Below, in pieces: positions 1 to 11,600 of a stretch of DNA of 64,000 nt. The translations under genes were made by a program, and so were the position numbers. Where the stretch lies: positions 127,481 through 191,480 of the forward strand of contig VZRN01001126.1 of the NCBI GenBank assembly GCA_013397935.1, read 5' to 3'. A model generated the notes under the pieces. That model was not told the origin of the DNA. It saw only the letters and a program-made list of their open reading frames with translations, and made no database searches. Numbering within the stretch: the stretch's first letter is position 1; the number at the start of each line of letters is the position of its first letter. The stretch is from Dasyornis broadbenti. Its lineage: Eukaryota; Chordata; Aves; Passeriformes; Dasyornithidae.

Positions 1-70
1 CACCGCCGCCATTTCCGCGCGGCGGGGGCGGAGCGGGGCCGGGGNCCTGACTTCCAGCGCGATCCTGCCC
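1..70. promoter_or_regulatory. CpG-rich segment at the window edge, possible edge of the ATXN10 CpG-island promoter/exon 1
   Basis: The first 70 bases are very GC-rich with many CpGs, unlike the rest of the window, and contain a single unresolved N at position 45. The segment gccgccatttcc (4-15) read on the minus strand gives GGAAATGGCGGC, which resembles a YY1 site, common in CpG-island promoters and 5' UTRs. ATXN10 exon 1 should lie upstream of 5484 on the + strand, so a promoter here is plausible. However, no + strand ATG-led frame ending in a phase-2 donor can be seen in this stretch, and no AGGT donor occurs in the first 130 bases. The assignment rests on composition and position only. 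Confidence 0.4.
45..45. other. Single ambiguous base (N) in GC-rich sequence
   Basis: One N at position 45 marks unresolved sequence in the CpG-rich left edge. It may hide more missing sequence than one base, since GC-rich first exons of bird genes are often lost in assemblies. Confidence 0.9.
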
Positions 71-315
71 CTCGTGGTGTAGGCTGCAGGCCGGGAATGG
101 GGCTCTCAGTACCTGCAGAGGGACGTGGATGAAGTCTCTGCTGGGAAGCTTCTGCATCCCCAGCCTTGTCCCGGGCTGTGCGTGTGGGGCGATGACCTGC
201 CCTTTCTGTCCTGCCCCAGGGAGTCCATGAGGAGCTGCAGTGTGCTCAGTCTCTGTGCCGGTAGCATGGAGGAATGGTGTTTGGCTCTTTGTCGTGGCAT
301 AAAATATTCTAGAGA

Positions 316-835
316 TGCAGAATGGCTTGTGTTGGAGGCTTATCCCATCCCTCATTTGCCGTGGGCAGGGACACCTTCCTCAGGTTGCTCCAAGCCCTGT
401 CCAGTCTGGCTATGGATGCTTCCAGGAATGGAGCATCCACAGGTTCTCTGGGCAGCCTGTGCCAAGGCCCCCCCATCCTCACAGGGAAAAAATTTTTCGT
501 GACATCCAGTCTAAACTTACTCTCTATCAGGGTGAGGCCATTCCCCCTTGTTCTGTCACTTCAGTCCTTGTAAATAATGCCCATCTTCCTTGTAGGCTCC
601 CTTCAGGTACTGGAAGGCAAAAATTAGCCTAAAGCTTCTGTTTTTCAGGCTGAACAATCCCAAGTCTCCCAGACTTTCCTCACAGCAGAGGTGCTTCTCC
701 CAGGGCTGCTCCGTCTGCTCATCCCCAGCCTGGACTGATCCCAGGGATTATCCTGACCCAGGTGCAGCACCAGCACTTGGTCTTGTTGAACCTCCTGGGA
801 TTCCCATGGGCCACTTCTGGGGCTTGTGGTGCGTT
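316..835 (-). mobile_element. CR1 LINE 3' fragment
   Basis: Reads in antisense of the CR1 3' end: agaatggcttgtgttggagg, then gtgggcagggacacctt, ggttgctccaagccctgtcc, ttctctgggcagcctgtgcc and ctcacagggaaaaa. It continues into the more 5' CR1 segment containing ctgatcccagggattatcc and ccagcacttggtcttgttgaacc. 5'-truncated and diverged, as is usual for avian CR1. The frames at 125-632 and 645-848 are repeat-derived shadows. Confidence 0.9.
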
Positions 836-3401
836 TCTGGGCTGGCACACCAGGTGGGGTGTAGCTGTGGGATCAGCCACTCAGGTAAAAAGCCGTGGAA
901 GCCCTTCAGGGTGTCCAGAAGTGGGTAAGATGTGCCTGTACGAGGCCCTGGTGGACAACAGTCTCATTTCCATGTGAGACTAAAGCTTTGGCATGAGGGT
1001 GGTGGCTGTGGGCCTTGGGGTCAGAGGGCATGCACTGTGTGGCAGTTTGAGCTGCAGTGGCTTCGCTGGGAGGAAAGGCTGGATGCTCCTCATTAGGTTT
1101 AAGATCAGGAAAGGCAGAATGGGGCTACTGGAGGCAGGGGCCTGGTATGGAGCATTGCAATGCCTGTCAGGTCAGGGACACCTCTGCAATACCACACAGC
1201 ACTGTTGGCTTTGGCAGAGGCTGGGCTTGCAGAGGTTCAGCTGAGAGACTGAGGTTATAGGAATAGATTTTGTTCTTCCTGAAAGGAGGGAGGAGGCACA
1301 GCTCGGTGGGAAGCTTGTGCTCCTAACACACAGTAGTTGTCCTAACTAACAGTAGTTGTTTGAAGGTCTTGACACCTGAGAATAAAGAAATCAGACTCTA
1401 GCTTGGCATAACGTTGTGCTGATGTTTTGTTTTGACTGTTTAAATTCCCAGTATGATTTTGTTATTCGAATCCAGATTTAAAAGTCAGGAGATCGGGGGA
1501 AGATTTACAAGTCTTTTTTTGTGATCTCTGGGGGTGCAGGAGACCAGATAGACCTTCTGTTGTTCATCTCAATTTCTCTGGAAAGAAGGGAGGGCCTGCA
1601 CAGATTTTGGGCTTACAGGCTGATGTTTTCTCTGCCTTGCTCCCCAAAACCTCTGCCACTGTGTTTGAAACGACTAGATATTCCCCGAAGTAGCCAAGTT
1701 TTGTGGGTACAGGTGAGTGGGAGGAGAGACGCTGTAATTGCCCTTCCAGAAGGACAAAGCTGTAGTGTTAACTTACATCCCATAGGATGTGGCAGAGTTG
1801 GGCCTAGGCAAATCCTGTTGTTGCTGTTGAACCACAAAGACACAACCCAATGGATGCTTTCTGTTTGAAGTTCTGATATTTAGTGATAATTCTTTTGTTA
1901 TTACAGGACTCTTCACTGTTTGTGGAAACAAAATAAATTAAAATGTGAGTGACCCACAAGGAAACAAAGTGAGGCAATAATGCCCCTACTGTGAGACCAT
2001 AGTGTGGAATTTGGGAGGCTTGCATTTGGCTGTGTGATTTACTCAAGGCTTTCAGTGCTTTTAGTTGATTTCTTTATGCTTCCTTTACTAAGCTACAAAA
2101 AGAAGAAAATGGCTTTATTCTGTTCATGGGAATATTGTGAGGATAAGTACTTCAAAGGCTTTTTAGGGACGCTGCTTACAGGAACGGAGTTGTGCAGGTA
2201 CACTCTAAAACTTAGAGTGGAAATACAGAATTGTGAATCTGTGGATTGTCCGCATAGTTCTTGACTAATTTCATGATTTTTTTGGAGTGCTGGTCTTTTG
2301 AACAGGGTTTCGTTACTGTTTTTAACTCTACTGTTTTTGATTCTACCACGCTGGAGTGGTTATCTTGTAGAGTTTCTGTTTTTAACAATCAAACAGGTCT
2401 TACAAGGAGTGACCATAATCTTCCTTTTGGCATGGGTACTGGAATTCTGACTCTGTTTTGACTTAACAAGAAATTGTGCATGTCTTCCTTGTCCGAGAGC
2501 TGGGCTGCTGTACCCTGTGCTTCTGCTTCCTTTTGTATTCCTGCAGAACTTGATGTGGAAATCAAGGACGGGTAGCAGCAGCAAATTGTGGAGCTGCTGT
2601 GTTAGGCAACCAGACATAGGAAACAAAAGTTTGTGGCATATCCACAATGCAGTTCTGGATTGATTTCAAGGCCTTTTTACAATACATGATATTCTTTTAA
2701 TCTAAAATCCGCTTAGCAGGCTCTTTGATAGTTTTATAAATAAAAAATAAGGGAAAAGATTATGACAGGAAAATATTTTCCATTTCAAAAATACATTTTA
2801 AATATTTGTAGCTGCTGCTTTTGTCTGTATGTGAATATCTTTGTTGTACTGCTGGAGAAAGATTATTTTTTTAAAACTGATTTTAAGCATTGCTGTGGAA
2901 CAGGTACCTGAAGTCAATCTTGGCTGGTTTCTTAATATCAGCTAAGCATTTTCTGCCCTTCTTGCTAATTTGAGGATTTATTGATTCAGAAGGATAGTTT
3001 TCATTAAAATTCCTTTATAGTACACACTCAAATTGCATTGCTGTTTGAATGCTTAAATACAAGAGTCCCATGTGAATTTTCTCGGAGCAGAATCCTGCTT
3101 TGTCAAGCAACATTTAAGTCAGTCCTTGTTCATTTGGAATATCTTTTGCCTGCTCACTTAGGCTTTGAGATTCAATTTCTGTCTGGAATGATCTGGCTTG
3201 AGCAGTTGGGATTTTCTTTCATAGTGTTCAAGAGACAGGTTTGGAGTTCTGTCTCTCCTCAGTGATGTAAAAAAAATCCACATCTCCTTCCACATTCACA
3301 GTGAGGACAGACACTTCCTTGTGTACCCCACACTTTCTCCATTAGGACACACTGGGTTTTCATCTTTGTATTTTACTGGAAATGTCTATACACTTTTTTT
3401 T

Positions 3402-3413
3402 NNNNNNNNNNNN
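3402..3413. other. Assembly gap (12 N)
   Basis: Twelve Ns between a T run and gtaatattttt. The gap sits beside a homopolymer and was probably caused by it. Confidence 0.97.
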
Positions 3414-3418
3414 GTAAT

Positions 3419-3421
3419 ATT

Positions 3422-3452
<31 letters not shown>
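3419..3452. repeat. Poly-T tract
   Basis: A nearly uninterrupted T run directly after the N gap. It is in probable intron 1 and the true length is uncertain because of the adjacent gap. Confidence 0.85.
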
Positions 3453-3453
<1 letters not shown>

Positions 3454-4169
3454 TTTAAATCTAATTTTAAAAGGAAAATTGTCACAGCAGCCCAGCATGC
3501 TTGTGATCCAGTGTCTGACTAAAAGTTCTGTTCTGCTACACAGCTCTGCCAGGAGAGTGGTGCTCTTCTAGCACAAGAATAACTGTAAGGTGTCCTTTTA
3601 CCCGTGGTCTTGAAACCAAAACCAAATTCCAAACTTTCTTTCTGGTTATGTAAGCCCCACTGTTTTCTTTATGACTGAGGGCCAGCTCTGCTTTTGGCCT
3701 TTGTTTTCTGTGTCACTTTGGTATTTTCCCTTCAGTACTGCACCACTGCAAAATGTAGCTTCTTCCCCATAATTCTCAGTGATGCAGTGGTGGGTTTTTT
3801 GATATTTCAGTGTAGGTGGAGAATATGTAAATGTATTGGTCTTGATCAATTGTGAGGTTACAGAATAAAATACAGATTTCCTATAGATCTGAAACCTAAT
3901 GTTGTAGTAATTTAGTGATATTAGTGTACGTTGTTCTATTTCTTACAGCACTCTCCCTTCTTTGTAAGTCTCCTCCATGCCCTAACAGACCTCAATACTG
4001 GAGGCACTGTGCTGTCACTAAGATGTAGCCCATCATAAAAGCATCACTATTGGAGCAACAAATCTGATAAGGGACTTAGAAAATGTGAACTGTGAGTAGA
4101 GAATATGAGAGTCTAGGAAAGAATACATGGCAGGAGCAGAGGTGGGAAATACTGTCTCCAGATGTGTCT

Positions 4170-4265
4170 AAGGGTGTGCTTGGGGACAGGGTGGATTGGC
4201 AATGTTTGGTCAATGTTGAACTCAATGTTAAGGGTCTTTTCCAGCCTCAGTGATTCTGTGGTTTG
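4170..4265 (+). mobile_element. Possible short CR1 3' tail
   Basis: The sequence ggtcaatgttgaactcaatg, then aagggtcttttccagcctca and gtgattctgtgg, resembles the last bases of a CR1 3' end including its ATTCTRTG-type terminal repeat. It is short and diverged, so the call is tentative. Confidence 0.5.
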
Positions 4266-5483
4266 ATCCATGGACATGATCACTTATGAAAGAGAAGGTA
4301 GAATTTCTAATTGTGCAAATGTGTAGGCATTGGAGTGAGCAGCGGAATGCGGGTGAATACTGTATCATCCAGTAGCGTTTGATCAAGAGATTTTCTAATT
4401 CTCCTTTAGGAGGAGTTTTCTGTGTGAACATTTTATTTAATGCTACTTCACATTTGATCTCATCTCACTTTCTCCTGTTTTATCTTGAGTACATGACAAG
4501 TCTGTTTAAGGTTTAGGGAGGCTGCATCTGGACTTCCTTTTCCTGCCCTGGTTAGAAGTATTGGATGAGCAAATTTATTGAACTTCCCTGTAGCAATGCC
4601 ATAAACACTCTCTGGTGTGGCTTCTCTCTACCAGCATGTGGTATCAGGACCGAGTTAGCAATATTTGTTATGTGTTGCCCTCATCTCTTTTTGGACATAA
4701 AATCAGGGCAGAGCATACACAAACAGCTGTAGTTTGGAAATGTTGTGCATCTCTGTGTGACAGATCATCTGTAGATGTGTGTGACAGTCCTGGGCAGGCT
4801 GGTGAATCTTCATGGAGCAGCTGCATCAGCTGTCACCCATTCATATGGATTTCTGCATGTGCTTATGGTTTGGTAGTGCTGTTTTCCTCGGTCTGGGTGC
4901 TTCAGGAAGTGGCCTGGTACTTTCTGTGTTGGGTAGTTGTCTGCTGGGGTGGACAGAGTTGGCTTTTTCCCTTGTCTTTCATTCACACACTTCAGAATGA
5001 TGCTCGTGCATCCACCAGCTTTCTCCATGACCTCTCTTTGTCCCTCTGAGGAAATCTGCAGCAGGCTGAAGCTTCTGGTACCTTATTGTTCTGAAACATC
5101 TAATGCTGGACATCTAAACTACGTTCATTAACTAAAGCAATTCCTTTAAAGCAGCGTGCAGTGTCATGTATAAACATGCCAGCTATATATGCATTAGGGA
5201 GAATTTTTTGTTCCTTTTCATTAAAATTCAAAAGAGCTCTTGAAAAGTCACAAGGAATACTAAGGCAGTACAACTCTCCTACAGCCCTTTTCTGAAAAGG
5301 CTGGTGGGAGAATTGTGTGATGTATTTTGTTCTTCCTGCTTGAAAGGCTGTGAGGAGTTAAATACTCTGAGTAGTTAAAGATTGCTGCAGAAACGTCTTT
5401 GGGTTTATAATAAGCGTCAACATCAGGCTTTTTGGTAGCAGTGCATTTTTATTTTTTCTTCACCACAAATTTATGTATTTCAG

Positions 5484-5675
5484 AGAAGCAGCAAAAGAAA
5501 GTGTATTTCAGGATGTCCTGGAAATCCTGAGAAGCACCTCAAGTGCCATTGAACAGACCTGTAAGGACTCCTGTGGACTGGCAGATCTAGACACCTGCCT
5601 GCTGCTCGTAGCAGAGTGCTTCAGATGTCTGAGGAATGCCTGTGTTGAGTGTGCCAAGAATCAACATGTTATGAG
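5484..5675 (+). CDS. ATXN10: ATXN10 exon 2
   Basis: 192 nt, flanked by the acceptor tatttcag and the donor ATGAG|gtacag. It begins with the third base of a codon and ends after two bases of a codon (intron phase 2 on both sides, so skipping would keep frame). It encodes EAAKESVFQDVLEIL, which aligns with human ETAPRTIFQRVLDIL, then the strongly conserved AECFRCLRNACVEC with the NQ of human exon 2. This is the N-terminal helical region of the armadillo-like fold. The open frame reads upstream into the intron from an ATG at 5473, but that is chance: the conserved match starts at the acceptor and exon 1 supplies the real start. Confidence 0.95.
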
Positions 5676-8600
5676 GTACAGTTATGATCCATTTCAGCCC
5701 ATACAAAAATACCACCTTCTGATGTTTGTGTGGTTTTATAAAAGAGATTCTTATTTTACACTGCTGTGTTAGTTGATTTATTAACTGGCATTTCCTGCTT
5801 GATGCAATCACTTGAATTCAAATATGCAAGAAACAAAAATAGCTGACCTATTTGTAGGTCAGTTTGGGGCCCTGGTCAGTAAAAGAACAAGGCATTTGGG
5901 TCTATAATATGAGTTGATTATGCAAATGATATAAGCCTGTTGGAAGCCTGACTACATAACTATCTTTTTTGCTCTTTTTCTTTAATTTTTTTAATAACGT
6001 AATAAATAATTGAATAGTCTTAATAATCAGTTACAGCATTAGTATGTCTTTTAAGGTTCATTTGGATCTGTCTGGCTTTCCTGGCAAAGCACAGCACGTA
6101 GAACTGTGCATATTAACCCTGATACATATATACAGGCAAGTTGATGTTAATGGATATTAAGTCAGTCTGGCTCCTTAAGTTCTTTAGACTCTCTGTTCTT
6201 TGCCTGTGTCTGTTGCAACATTGAAGGGATGCTTATGATACAATCCACTGTAGTTGGTGGAAACCTAATAGTCTGGCTGATGTTCTTGAAGAACCCAACA
6301 AAATAGCAACGAGCACCTTCCCTGTCTTGATGCCCCACAAGAACCCCAAACCAACCAACCAATCAAAAAATCCCCCAAAGATCTGTTACAAGTTGGTTAG
6401 ATCAAAGAATTATTGTTGACTGCAGTCTTAAAATCGGCTTCTTGGGACTTGTCAAATGTGATTTATTGAACAAAATGTAATTTTGACATGGCACCTAGTC
6501 TTAGTTTCTGTGATAGGGCAGAATTCTGTTAATGCCCTTGTTGCAGTGCAAATCATTCCGAGAGTCTACCTCTGATTCCTCCTTTCTGGACAAAGGATAA
6601 ATGATTACTTTGCCTTCTCTGCTTCCCATTGAGAGTTGTGTCTGTTTCCTTTTCAGCTGGCCCTGCACGTTTTTGGTGGCTGTCATTAATTGCTTTGTTG
6701 GCATTGAAAATCTTCCAAGTTTATTATGATGTAAGATACATGGCTTGTGTTCTGGTTGCGTGACCTCCAGACAAAGCAAAGGATTTACACAAAGCTGTTT
6801 AAATTACAGGAATAACCTGCTAATTTTTCATGTCTGATAGGAAGAATAGCAAAAAGGGAGGACATGGTACTTAGCTCTGAAGGTTCTGTGCCCAAAGTTG
6901 TTAAAATTCAGGATGATGCAATAAAGTGCTTTGATTTGCTTCTGATAGTAGTAATGTGACTACTGATAGGCTGGCAGTAACACAGGAGAAACTGATTTTT
7001 CTTTCTAAGGTCCTGAAGACGCTAAAGATTTCCTGTTAACTTTGATGAAAAGCCTTTTAAATTTTTTTGAGTATATTTCATATCAAGTAAATTATTGTAT
7101 TTTTTCCCCCAATTTAATAATAGGAAGTTGGGTCTCATCTCTACATCTGTCCATGTGATCAAGTTGCTTCATGGAATACAAATCAAAGAAGAATTGTTAC
7201 TGACTGGTAAGACTGTGGATTTTGTTAAATATATAGCCTGCACTATGTTTTTTTACATGGGTGCTATGATGTCACTTTACTGATGCATTTGTTTTATAAA
7301 TAAACTTAATTGTTTCTGGAATTGCAATTAAGAATTGGCCCTCTTGTAGACTGCTTGGAAAAGGTCTCAGCCTCAAGTCTAGTTCATTTGTATTTTCACT
7401 GAACTGTACCTTGTAGACTGCCAAAGGAAAGATTTGTGGAAACTCTTTAATATGAAGCAGAATATTTGGTTTTACAAAAGGAAAAGTTCCTGTAGTACGT
7501 CGATTCAAAATACATTCTGCTGTTCTGTTGTCTTTTTATTTGCTCTGCAAACATAATAAAATGAAGAAATGCCTCTTTTTTATTTTGAAGTTACTTAAAA
7601 TAATTTATCTGACTTCAGGTAGCAGATATTGGCTGTGAGTTTTTAAAAATGATTTTTAATTTTAATTTGTGTACCATGGTTGCTGGCCAGTCAGGATGGT
7701 ATCTGCCAAGAATTAAGCACTGATTTGAATAGTGTCCACATATCCTTAACAGATGAGTTTTTTCTGTCCACGTAGTGAAGAGAAAATGTGACTGTGTTAC
7801 ACTTCCTCCCTAGTGGTTGTTATTGCTACTGATTTCTACCAGACTCATTTCTCTGGATATTAAGGCGTTTTCAGTAATTCTCACAATCTGTGTTTGCCGG
7901 TGTGTGCACACAGAGCTTTATACATTGGACTCCAGTTGTGACTGTGGCTGGAGACAGGAAAGAGTGTTTGTTTTCTCATGCTGCTTTTGTTTCTTTTCAC
8001 TCCTATTTCTTGCATGAAGTTTTTTATTGGGTTTCTGCTGCTGCTCTTTTGTCATTTTGTGAAAGCAGGTGAAACAGCTGTCATACAGTAACTTACCCTC
8101 AAACACCTTTATGAAGCTGTGAGGGGGCAGTGAAGTTCACGAGACTGGGTTTCCTTTTACTGCTATGTTTGGCTCAAAATGAAGCCTTCCGGGCACATGA
8201 GGGAATTGTGCTTAAGCCAGGGTCAGTCCTGGATATGTTGCTGGAATCCTGCTGCCAGGGAGGGGTTGGTGATGCCAGCACAGCCTGTCAGTGTGGGAGG
8301 AGCAGAACTAGGAGCCCTGTGGGTGGCAAAACGAGGGCTTATTCAGTGGCCATAAAGAGGAGGAACTGATGGCACACAGGAGTGACTTTCAAGCCGTGTT
8401 ACAGGAAGGACTGGGAAAGGTCATGGAGCGCAAGAGTGTCCTGCCCCACAGTTGTGAACCCCTTTGCAGAGCAGTAAGGTAAAAGGAAAAGTGATGGGAG
8501 CCAAAATGCTGCTTCTGTCCAGCCTGCCACTGTCCGTGCTGGGGCCTTGGACAGCAGTGGGCTGAAGAATCTGTACTGGGAGAGTGGGCTTGCCACCCTC

Positions 8601-11600
8601 ATCCCATTCGAAGCATCAGGAGCTGTGGTGTAAGAATGCTGCCTGCCAGAGGGGCTGCCCAGCACCTGCAGGAGAGGGAGCAGGATCTGCTGCTTGTTGG
8701 GTACAGGCATGGCCTGAGGTCTCCCCTCTGGATTCGCGGCTGCTGGCCCCTCCATGCTGGGCTGTCTCATGTGTGTGCTGTTCTCTGCTCAAGGGTCTGA
8801 AAAAGCAGCAGGGAATGCTACTGAGCAAAAGTGAAAGGGGATGAAACCCAGTAATTTGATTATGTGCTTCAGGCATTTTTTCCTAGCCAGAGGATGGTGT
8901 AAAATCTCTGGTTATCACCATTGAATGTAAGGGTGTGTCGTGGTTTGACACTGGCCAAGTGCCAGGCAGCCACAACAGCCACTCACTTGCTCTTCCCTGC
9001 CACAGCTGGGCAGAGGAGAGAAAAAAAAATAGCGAAGGGGTCATGAGTTGAGATGAGGGCTGGGAGGAAACACTCCAAGGGCAAAACAGGCTCAACTCAG
9101 AAATGTAAAGGGAATTTACTACCAACAGCGTCAGAGGAGGATAATGAGAAGTAAAATAAGCCTTTAAAAAAACACCTTTTCTTTGTCCAGCCCTTCATTT
9201 CTTCCCACCAACAGCGCAGGGAACAGGGCATGGGGATTTGGTCAGTCTGTCACCAGAGATTTTCTTCCACTGCTCAGGGAGAGGAGTCCTTCCCCTGCTG
9301 CGCCGTGGGGTCCCTCCCATGGGAGACAGTTCTCCATGAACTTCTCCAGCTTGGGTCCAGCTCATGAGCAGTAGTTCTCCCAAAACTGCTGCAACGTGAG
9401 TCCCTCCCACAGGCAGACAGTCCTCCCAAACTGCTGCGGGGTGGGTCACTCATCCATGGACAGGACTGAGGACATGCTGTTCCAGCCTGGCAGCAGGGGC
9501 CCCTCTCTCTGCTAGGTCTCCCAGTGGAGCACAGCCTCCTCCAGGCATCCACCTTCCTTCCCCACTGATCTTGGTATCTCCATGTTGTTTCCCTCACATG
9601 TTCTCACCTCCTCCTCCTCCTTCTGTGACGAGAAACAGCTGAGTGTCACTTTGTTTTGGTTTTCTTCTCAAAGATGTTATCACAGAGGCGTAACCGACAT
9701 CTCTAATTGGCCCAGGCTTGGCCAGCAGCATGTCCATCTTCAGAGCCATCAGGGGTTGGCTCTGCTGGACATGGTGGAAGCTTCCAGCAGCTTCTCACAG
9801 AAGCCGCCTCTGTGGCCCCCCTGCTACCAAAAACCAGGCTGTGCAAAACCAAGACAGGGTGGCATTGACAAGACAGTTTTTAACAGTATTTCAGTAGAAG
9901 TTGTTTTGTGACTGTTACTCTACATAGCCATTCAGTAAATATGTCTGAGTTATAACTAAAATTCGCTGTATTGACCCAGGATAGGTGGTTCATTTGATGG
10001 TGTTAAGTGGCATTGATCTCTTTGGGGAACCTCTGCAATGAGTAGGGCTTATGTATTCCGTGTAAGTTACTACAACAACAGAAAAATTGTAGACAAGCAA
10101 GTGTTGCTAATTCCTTGCTGAGTGATCTGATGAACTTTGTTCTAAGTGGAAATTCATGTAGTGCCTAGAGCACCAGCTCCTTCTACAGAGTTTACCTCAG
10201 AAGTTAACAGTTAAATTTGACCGTGGATTGTTAGTTGTACCGAAGCAAATTACTAAATTGAACTTGGATAGCACTGTTGAAACAAAAGAGACCCATGAAA
10301 TTAGTAAATGGTACTGTGTTTATTAACTGTAATTCTGCTTCATGATTCTCCTCATGTTTCATACAGGAAACCAGGTTCAAACAGGAAACACCAGATAATT
10401 AGGTGTTAAGCAGAGTATTTCAAGTTGTTCTTTTGGGTATGTGTCATTTCCTCCCTCAACTGGCTGCTTGAATTGGATGATCCCTCTTGGTGCCTGTGTA
10501 TATCCTTAAGGTTTTTAAAATACCTGTATCTTGCTTCCGGAGCAGCAAGATACAGGGAGAAGGAGGTAATGCGGTATTGCAGAGTGAACAGCACTAAATG
10601 TGTCAGATCATGTTCCTGTGAAAAATTCTCAGAGCAAATCATTGGAGGGTAAATAAACTTGGAGTTCCAACATTATCATATTTACGAAGATGAGATTGAA
10701 AGTTCTTTCTGCAGACTGAAAAATTCATTTAACCTGATCTGTGGCATGTTTGCACTCTTTTCCATTGGTAGCTGTTAAGGCTAGTAAGTGAGTGGTGTGG
10801 TAATTTTTGTAGGAAAGTTCAATGTAGTACAATTTGAAATGGATAAAACCAGAAATGAAATAAAAGAATGTATTCTTCAGCCATTACTGTGACCAGTGTG
10901 GTGGTTAAGGGAGAGGTTGTGATCAAAGCAGCAAAAAGGGAGGTGTTATGCAAAGTGGTATGGCCAAAAACTATTGCTAATATTTATTCAATTAAATCCA
11001 GACTCCTTTGCATCCTCTCTGCTGGGAATAATACTTTAAAAATAGTTGCCACGGGTTTATGCACATGGTTAATTGGGCTCCTCAATTCAGTCTAATTACT
11101 GAAAATACTGCAAGTTTTCGCCATATATCTTACTTCTTTTTTAATCATTTAAAAATGAGATCAATTCCTGTATGCTTGTAATATTTGTTGCAACCAGCTG
11201 TGAAAACAGCTGTTGTTTTGAGTACATGGTATGCCACTAAGGCAATGGGCCAGAATCCTTGAAGTTCAGTTAGAATGTCTGTCCTGAAATAGCTCTTTGA
11301 AACTTCAGGGAGGTTGAAAAATAGTTAGTTCATACATATGGCATACAAAGATTGTCCAATCCTACCTGCAAGCCAGCTGTCCCTGTAATAATAGTCTCCT
11401 TTCTTTTTAATACTTGCATTAAAAAACCCCAAACATTTTTAGTCCTTTCTTTTATGATATTGCTACAGTTAGCCATTTGTCCCCACTCTTCTTCCTTGCT
11501 TACTTCCCTAGTTTTATTTCCCATAATTGCTTGCATAGTACATCTATGGTAATCTAAAACTTTCTTAAGAATAATCTTTCTTCCAACTAGCCTGTCTTGA

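Larger units (their letters stand above)
71..5483 (+). other. ATXN10: Probable ATXN10 intron 1 (3' part)
   Basis: No exon of ATXN10 or another gene is recognisable here. The stretch holds a minus-strand CR1 (316-835), a 12-base N gap beside a long T run (3402-3452) and a short CR1-like 3' tail near 4170-4265. The remainder is unique AT-rich sequence. Open frames such as 1521-1868 and 4615-5049 have no recognisable family and no suitable splice sites in the needed phase. The right boundary is the acceptor tatttcag at 5476-5483, before exon 2. Confidence 0.7.

Noticed and set aside
1681..1730. Strong donor-like sequence tacag|gtgagt as the end of ATXN10 exon 1
   Set aside because: In the frame needed to reach phase 2 there are nearby stops and no ATG or ataxin-10-like residues.
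4615..5049. 144-codon open frame in intron 1
   Set aside because: No recognisable domain, no suitable splice signals and no ataxin-10 similarity; consistent with chance.
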